From NCBI GenBank assembly GCA_965216605.1, contig CBDCGG010000002.1, positions 1,550,001-1,614,000 of the forward strand: a stretch of DNA of 64,000 nucleotides. The letters run 5' to 3'. This DNA is from JABAAW01 sp965216605 (GTDB lineage Bacteria; Pseudomonadota; Alphaproteobacteria; JABAAW01). Under the pieces are notes generated by a model. That model was given only the letters and a program-made list of their open reading frames with translations. It was not told where the DNA came from and did no database searches. This document shows, one piece after another, positions 62,301-64,000 of the stretch. Numbering within the stretch: the stretch's first letter is position 1; each line of letters begins with the position of its first letter. The translations under genes were made by a program, and so were the position numbers.

Positions 62301-64000
62301 GTCTGCGTAGCTGATCGTATTGATACCTGCGCCGCCGTCGAACTTGTCGCCATTATCGCCGCCTTGGAGGAAATCGTTGCCATCGCCGCCGTAGAGCTCG
62401 TCGTTGCCCACGTCGCCGAACAATCTGTCGTTGTCTGCGCCGCCGCCTAGAATGTCGTTCCCCAAGCCGCCTTCGAGAATATCAACGCCCCCCAAACCGA
62501 ACATCAAGTCCCCTACATCCGTGCCGACAAGTTTCGTCGTATCCGTATTATCATTCCCGTTCGTGCCTAAGTACAACTTGCCCAAAGTCACGGGCGAAGA
62601 GTCTGCTCCGTATTGTATCGTGTAGATTCCTGCCTTGTAGGCACCAGCCCTTATCGTAACGGAGTTGCTACCGTGCTCGATAAGCACATCGCCATCGGCA
62701 TTGCGCGAGAAACCAAAGTTGCCAATACCCGTAGCGTTGATGAATCTCAGTATGCCGCCGTCCGTGTCGCCTTGGATGACATCATTGCCATAGTTGCCTT
62801 CGAAGACATAGATGTCTGCGCCCAAGCCGCCGGCGAGTATATCGTTGCCCCCAAGTCCGTAAAGGGTGTCTGCGCCATCTTCGCCGACTAGTCTGTTGAC
62901 TCCCGCGTTACCCGCCAAGAAGTCGTTTCCACTTGAGCCTATGATGTTTTGGATGGTTCCAGCAGCAACGATGCTATCGCCAAAAGCGTCTCCTCTTGCG
63001 AAGAGTCCTGCGCCGTTGTTCTTACTAATTTCTACACTCACCCCTACACTGGCATCGGAGCCTCTGTAGCTGATCGTATTGATACCTGCGCCGCCGTCGA
63101 ACTTGTCGCCATTATCGCCGCCTTGGAGGAAATCGTTGCCATCGCCGCCCACAAGCGTGTCGTCGCCCAAGCCGCCGAACAATCTGTCGTTGTTCGCGCC
63201 GCCGTAGAGATTGTCGTTGCCCTCGCCGCCGCTGATCTCGTCGTTGTCCGCACCGCCCACCAGCAGGTCTGCCTCACCTGTGCCTTCAAACGAACCCGTG
63301 ACGATACTCAGCTGTCCCAGAATTTTGAGAGCACTGCCTGTGCCGAGGGATATGTCGAAGCCTGCGCCGAAATTTTGGACGGTAATGGAGTTGCCTCCAA
63401 GCCTGACGACCAGGGTTTGCAAGCCGTTTGCTACGGTGTGCGCGAAGGACAATCCTGCGAGGTCTGCCTTGTCTTTGAAGTTGAGCGTGCCGCCGTCGGC
63501 ATCGCCTCGGATGATGTCTTCGCCCCAGTTTCCGTTGAAGACATAGATGTCTGCGCCCAAGCCGCCGACGAGGGTATCGTTACCCAAGCCACCCTCAAGC
63601 GTGTCGTCGCCCAAACCACCGACGAGTCTGTTGTTTTGTGCGTCGCCCGTCAGCTCGTCGGTGCCACCTGAGCCTATGATGTTCTGAATGGTTCCAGCAG
63701 CAACGATATTGTCGCCCAAAGCGTATCCTCTTGCGAATGTGTTCGTATTGAGGTTGGCAGCGATCCCTGTAGCGACCGTATAGTCTGCGTAGCTGATCGT
63801 ATTGATACCTGCGCCGCCGTCGAACTTGTCGCCATTATCGCCGCCTTGGAGGAAATCGTTGCCATCGCCGCCGTAGAGCTCGTCGTTGCCCACGTCGCCG
63901 AACAATCTGTCGTTGTCTGCGCCGCCGCCTAGAATGTCGTTCCCCAAGCCGCCTTCGAGAATATCAACGCCCCCCAAACCGAACATCAAGTCCCCTACAT
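56025..64000 (-). CDS. Second giant RTX repeat protein (5' end outside the window)
   Basis: The frame is open from the right edge to a TAA at 56025, about 2,658 residues, so the protein is at least half the size of RTX 1. The design is the same: nonapeptide blocks alternating with about ten spacer modules of 80-90 residues (IYVFGGDYGNDVIQGDADGG...SVTIRAGAYKAGIYTIQYG) and a C-terminal domain nearly identical to that of RTX 1. Modules near the C-terminus are more divergent, with insertions (IQGDQNDAAGGVNNLYFRD), while those near the right edge are almost perfect copies. A second block type is GINTISYADYTVATGIAANLNTNTFARGYALGDS. Secretion is expected by a type I system, whose genes are not in the window. 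Confidence 0.9.
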   Translation of the reverse strand, partial: VGDLMFGLGGVDILEGGLGNDILGGGADNDRLFGDVGNDELYGGDGNDFLQGGDNGDKFDGGAGINTISYADYTVATGIAANLNTNTFARGYALGDNIVAAGTIQNIIGSGGTDELTGDAQNNRLVGGLGDDTLEGGLGNDTLVGGLGADIYVFNGNWGEDIIRGDADGGTLNFKDKADLAGLSFAHTVANGLQTLVVRLGGNSITVQNFGAGFDISLGTGSALKILGQLSIVTGSFEGTGEADLLVGGADNDEISGGEGNDNLYGGANNDRLFGGLGDDTLVGGDGNDFLQGGDNGDKFDGGAGINTISYRGSDASVGVSVEISKNNGAGLFARGDAFGDSIVAAGTIQNIIGSSGNDFLAGNAGVNRLVGEDGADTLYGLGGNDILAGGLGADIYVFEGNYGNDVIQGDTDGGILRFINATGIGNFGFSRNADGDVLIEHGSNSVTIRAGAYKAGIYTIQYGADSSPVTLGKLYLGTNGNDNTDTTKLVGTDVGDLMFGLGGVDILEGGLGNDILGGGADNDRLFGDVGNDELYGGDGNDFLQGGDNGDKFDGGAGINTISYADYTVATGIAANLNTNTFARGYALGDSIVAAGTIQNIIGSGGTDELTGDAQNNRLVGGLGDDTLEGGLGNDTLVGGLGADIYVFNGNWGEDIIRGDADGGTLNFKDKADLAGLSFAHTVANGLQTLVVRLGGNSITVQNFGAGFDISLGTGSALKILGQLSIVTGSFEGTGEADLLVGGADNDEISGGEGNDNLYGGANNDRLFGGLGDDTLVGGDGNDILQGGDNGDKFDGGAGINTISYADYTVATGIAANLNTNTFARGYALGDSIVAANTIQNIVGSGGTDELTGDAQNNRLVGGLGDDTLEGGLGNDILVGGLGADIYVFGGDYGNDVIQGDADGGILRFINATGIGNFDFSRDADGDVLIEHGSNSVTIRAGAYKAGIYTIQYGADSSPVTLGKLYLGTNGNDNTDTTKLVGTDVGDLMFGLGGDDILEGGLGNDILHGGAGNDRLFGGAGTDELYGGAGNDFFQGGGNGDKFDGGAGINTISYRGSDASVGVSVEIGKNNGAGLFARGDAAGDSIVAVGTVQNIIGSSGDDFLAGSAGVNRLVGEDGADTLYGLGGNDILVGGAGADLYVFGGDYGNDVIQGDADGGILRFIDATGFDSFDFSRDTDGDVLIEHGSNSVTIMASAYKAGIYTIQHGANDAPVTLGKLYLGTNGNDNTDTTKIVGTDVGDLMFGFGGDDLLQGGLGADRLEGGAGNDELEGGLGADLYVFSGNYGSDIIQSDADGGRLIFTDAVGLDGFTFFRADNNDVVIMHGSNSVTIRAGAYADDRYTIELGSTFMGKLKYSTGSFVGTDDRDLLVGGAGNDEIDGGLGDDILFGGEGDDNLDGGAGDNILFGGEGDDTLIGGDDIDRLFGGDGNDSLEGDRGDDVLFGGDGNDTLDGGRGDDVLFGGDGNDTFFGFHGADTFEGGAGADIFYGGSGSDTISYASSDAAVSVNLLDSTFSGGHAQGDTLSSLTKVENIRGSVYGDTLTGDTAENELRGGGGDDALRGGEGNDKLYGGVGNDELYGGNGNDGLYGGVGGDTLRGGAGNDILEGGAGVDTYIFAGDYGTDTIQGDQNDAAGGVNNLYFRDASRSSLYIEQESDGDIRIGTGGGSVTIAAASFADGRYQVFYGSENTLLGTLLLPTIDSNDEVIGTDGDDFLLGLAGGHTYRGYEGNDILYGGAGNDNLYGDIGNDILYGGAGNDSLYGDIGNDILYGGAGNDTLVGGEGNDILEGGDGNDIIKGGDGSDTVSYASSNAAVSVNLKTNSVSGTNSHATGDTISGIENAIGSKFGDTLRGSNGNNKLYGGAGDDTIIGGDGNDILNGGAGADTYVFEKYYSPSNEHDRIQGDEADAAGTINKIYLRPLIGTQEFFVRRESNGDVVITINNGQTITIDAASYADGRYQIHYGTSNTLATVLSFSAFPLVNGVITGDETNNFFLGRAGGHEYRGLGGNDTIVGGGGDDILRGGDGDDILRGGAGDDILEGGLGADIFFGGAGIDTLTYENSKAGVNIGLNGAVSYSGDPKVESSGDLVDNNDIEILIGSAFNDRLRAHATNGSTIQGLAGDDDIYGGFGNDILDGGEGRDIYYFYGAHGTDIIQGEQGSLETNFLIFKIWIGQSSFFSIDREADGDVRIDTGGGNSVTIKADAFNNGGNFNWRYEAGVDGSKKTVGYLQFNTPNEDGVIEGGNNKDFLIGSAGSQTLRGLGGDDYIYGGAGEDTLVGGTGVDRLGGGEGIDNYIFNNGDGTDYIYEQAGESNLYFKDIYDFDQFSFSTVNFKYGFGSGSVTQARLHYGSDSVTFVRDANDPVLFVDGRYNIYYGANDKLLGSLIYNSDTGTNEADFIIGDDTDETLLGKGGADTLLGKGGADEISGDAGNDRLYGGAGTDTLYGGEGNDVLIGGADGDKFRGGAGIDVLSYAGYDVEAGISANLGTNEFARGDAAGDSLLANHGIENLIGSGGNDELTGNDGDNVIRGGAGNDQLEGSLGNDRLVGGAGVDTYVFSVGDGTDTVVDTASEVMTLRFDGASYTAEDFADTSNFARVGNNLEITIDKDAADGIDDKVIIENAYDSNDGTGTGNSAFTINIEYGSGNSFTQVADANEFWHGLT
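60934..64000. repeat. Tandem copies of a block of about 1,482 nt in RTX 2, reaching the window edge
   Basis: Matches recur at 1,482 nt (61729/63211, 62192/63674, and the last bases before 64000 against those before 62518), and 1,470 nt for 60934/62404. The outer copy is cut by the window end, so the number of copies is not known. Confidence 0.75.

Noticed and set aside
62949..63671. Long + strand open frames opposite the RTX genes (also 43399-44046, 44878-45405, 46345-46965 and others)
   Set aside because: They recur at the repeat period, are antisense shadows of Gly/Asp-rich codons and have no RBS. Their translations are Ala/Val/Arg or Ser/Pro low-complexity.

Overview
The window looks like chromosomal DNA of an alphaproteobacterium with moderate GC. 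Pointers to this are a fused IspD-IspF gene, trkA followed directly by a D-amino-acid-transaminase-like gene (a pairing familiar from alphaproteobacterial ntr/hfq neighbourhoods), an alphaproteobacterial-type heme A synthase (CtaA), a sucA-sucB-prfB run and TAXI-type TRAP transport. The genus cannot be named from sequence alone. Housekeeping genes alternate with accessory blocks.

Layout. 1-4606 (+): distal tail genes of a prophage or phage-like particle (tail-tip proteins, a DUF6950-like protein, a J-like tip protein and a collar-domain tail fibre). 4619-13020 (-): six tandem family-2 glycosyltransferase genes carrying seven GT2 domains, joined by 1-nt gaps or a short overlap; their N-terminal halves are near copies and their C-terminal halves differ. 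13120-19061: ald, ispDF (-), trkA, a D-amino-acid transaminase and a HAD phosphatase, closed by a strong terminator. 19122-26524 (+): a promoter, a small lipoprotein, sucA, sucB, prfB (with its programmed +1 frameshift) and a ferric-iron-type ABC permease. 26563-35353 (-): a CDP-alcohol phosphatidyltransferase and a catabolic cluster: two TAXI binding proteins, a fused TRAP permease, a class III aminotransferase, a BKACE (DUF849) enzyme and a zinc alcohol dehydrogenase. 35696-38240: an isolated flgE-like gene (-), ctaA (+) and tRNA-Glu. 38514-39396: a tiny gene with its own promoter, RBS and terminator, then a decayed TniB-like ATPase fragment. 39397-55227 (-): one 5,276-residue RTX protein. 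55228-56024: low-complexity intergenic DNA full of short tandem repeats. 56025 to the right edge (-): a second giant RTX protein, open at its 5' end.

How the parts fit. The catabolic cluster reads as uptake of a small acid or amino acid through a TAXI TRAP system, transamination to a beta-keto acid and BKACE cleavage with acetyl-CoA. The two RTX genes share an almost identical C-terminal domain, probably a type I secretion signal, and have grown by tandem duplication of 1.4-1.7 kb blocks. The GT2 array has grown by gene duplication. Short tandem repeats, including a dispersed 17-mer and in-frame 12-nt expansions inside housekeeping genes, recur across the window. The strongest candidates for something new are the RTX pair with its alternating modules, the GT2 array, the micro-gene at 38588, and the dispersed 17-mer.
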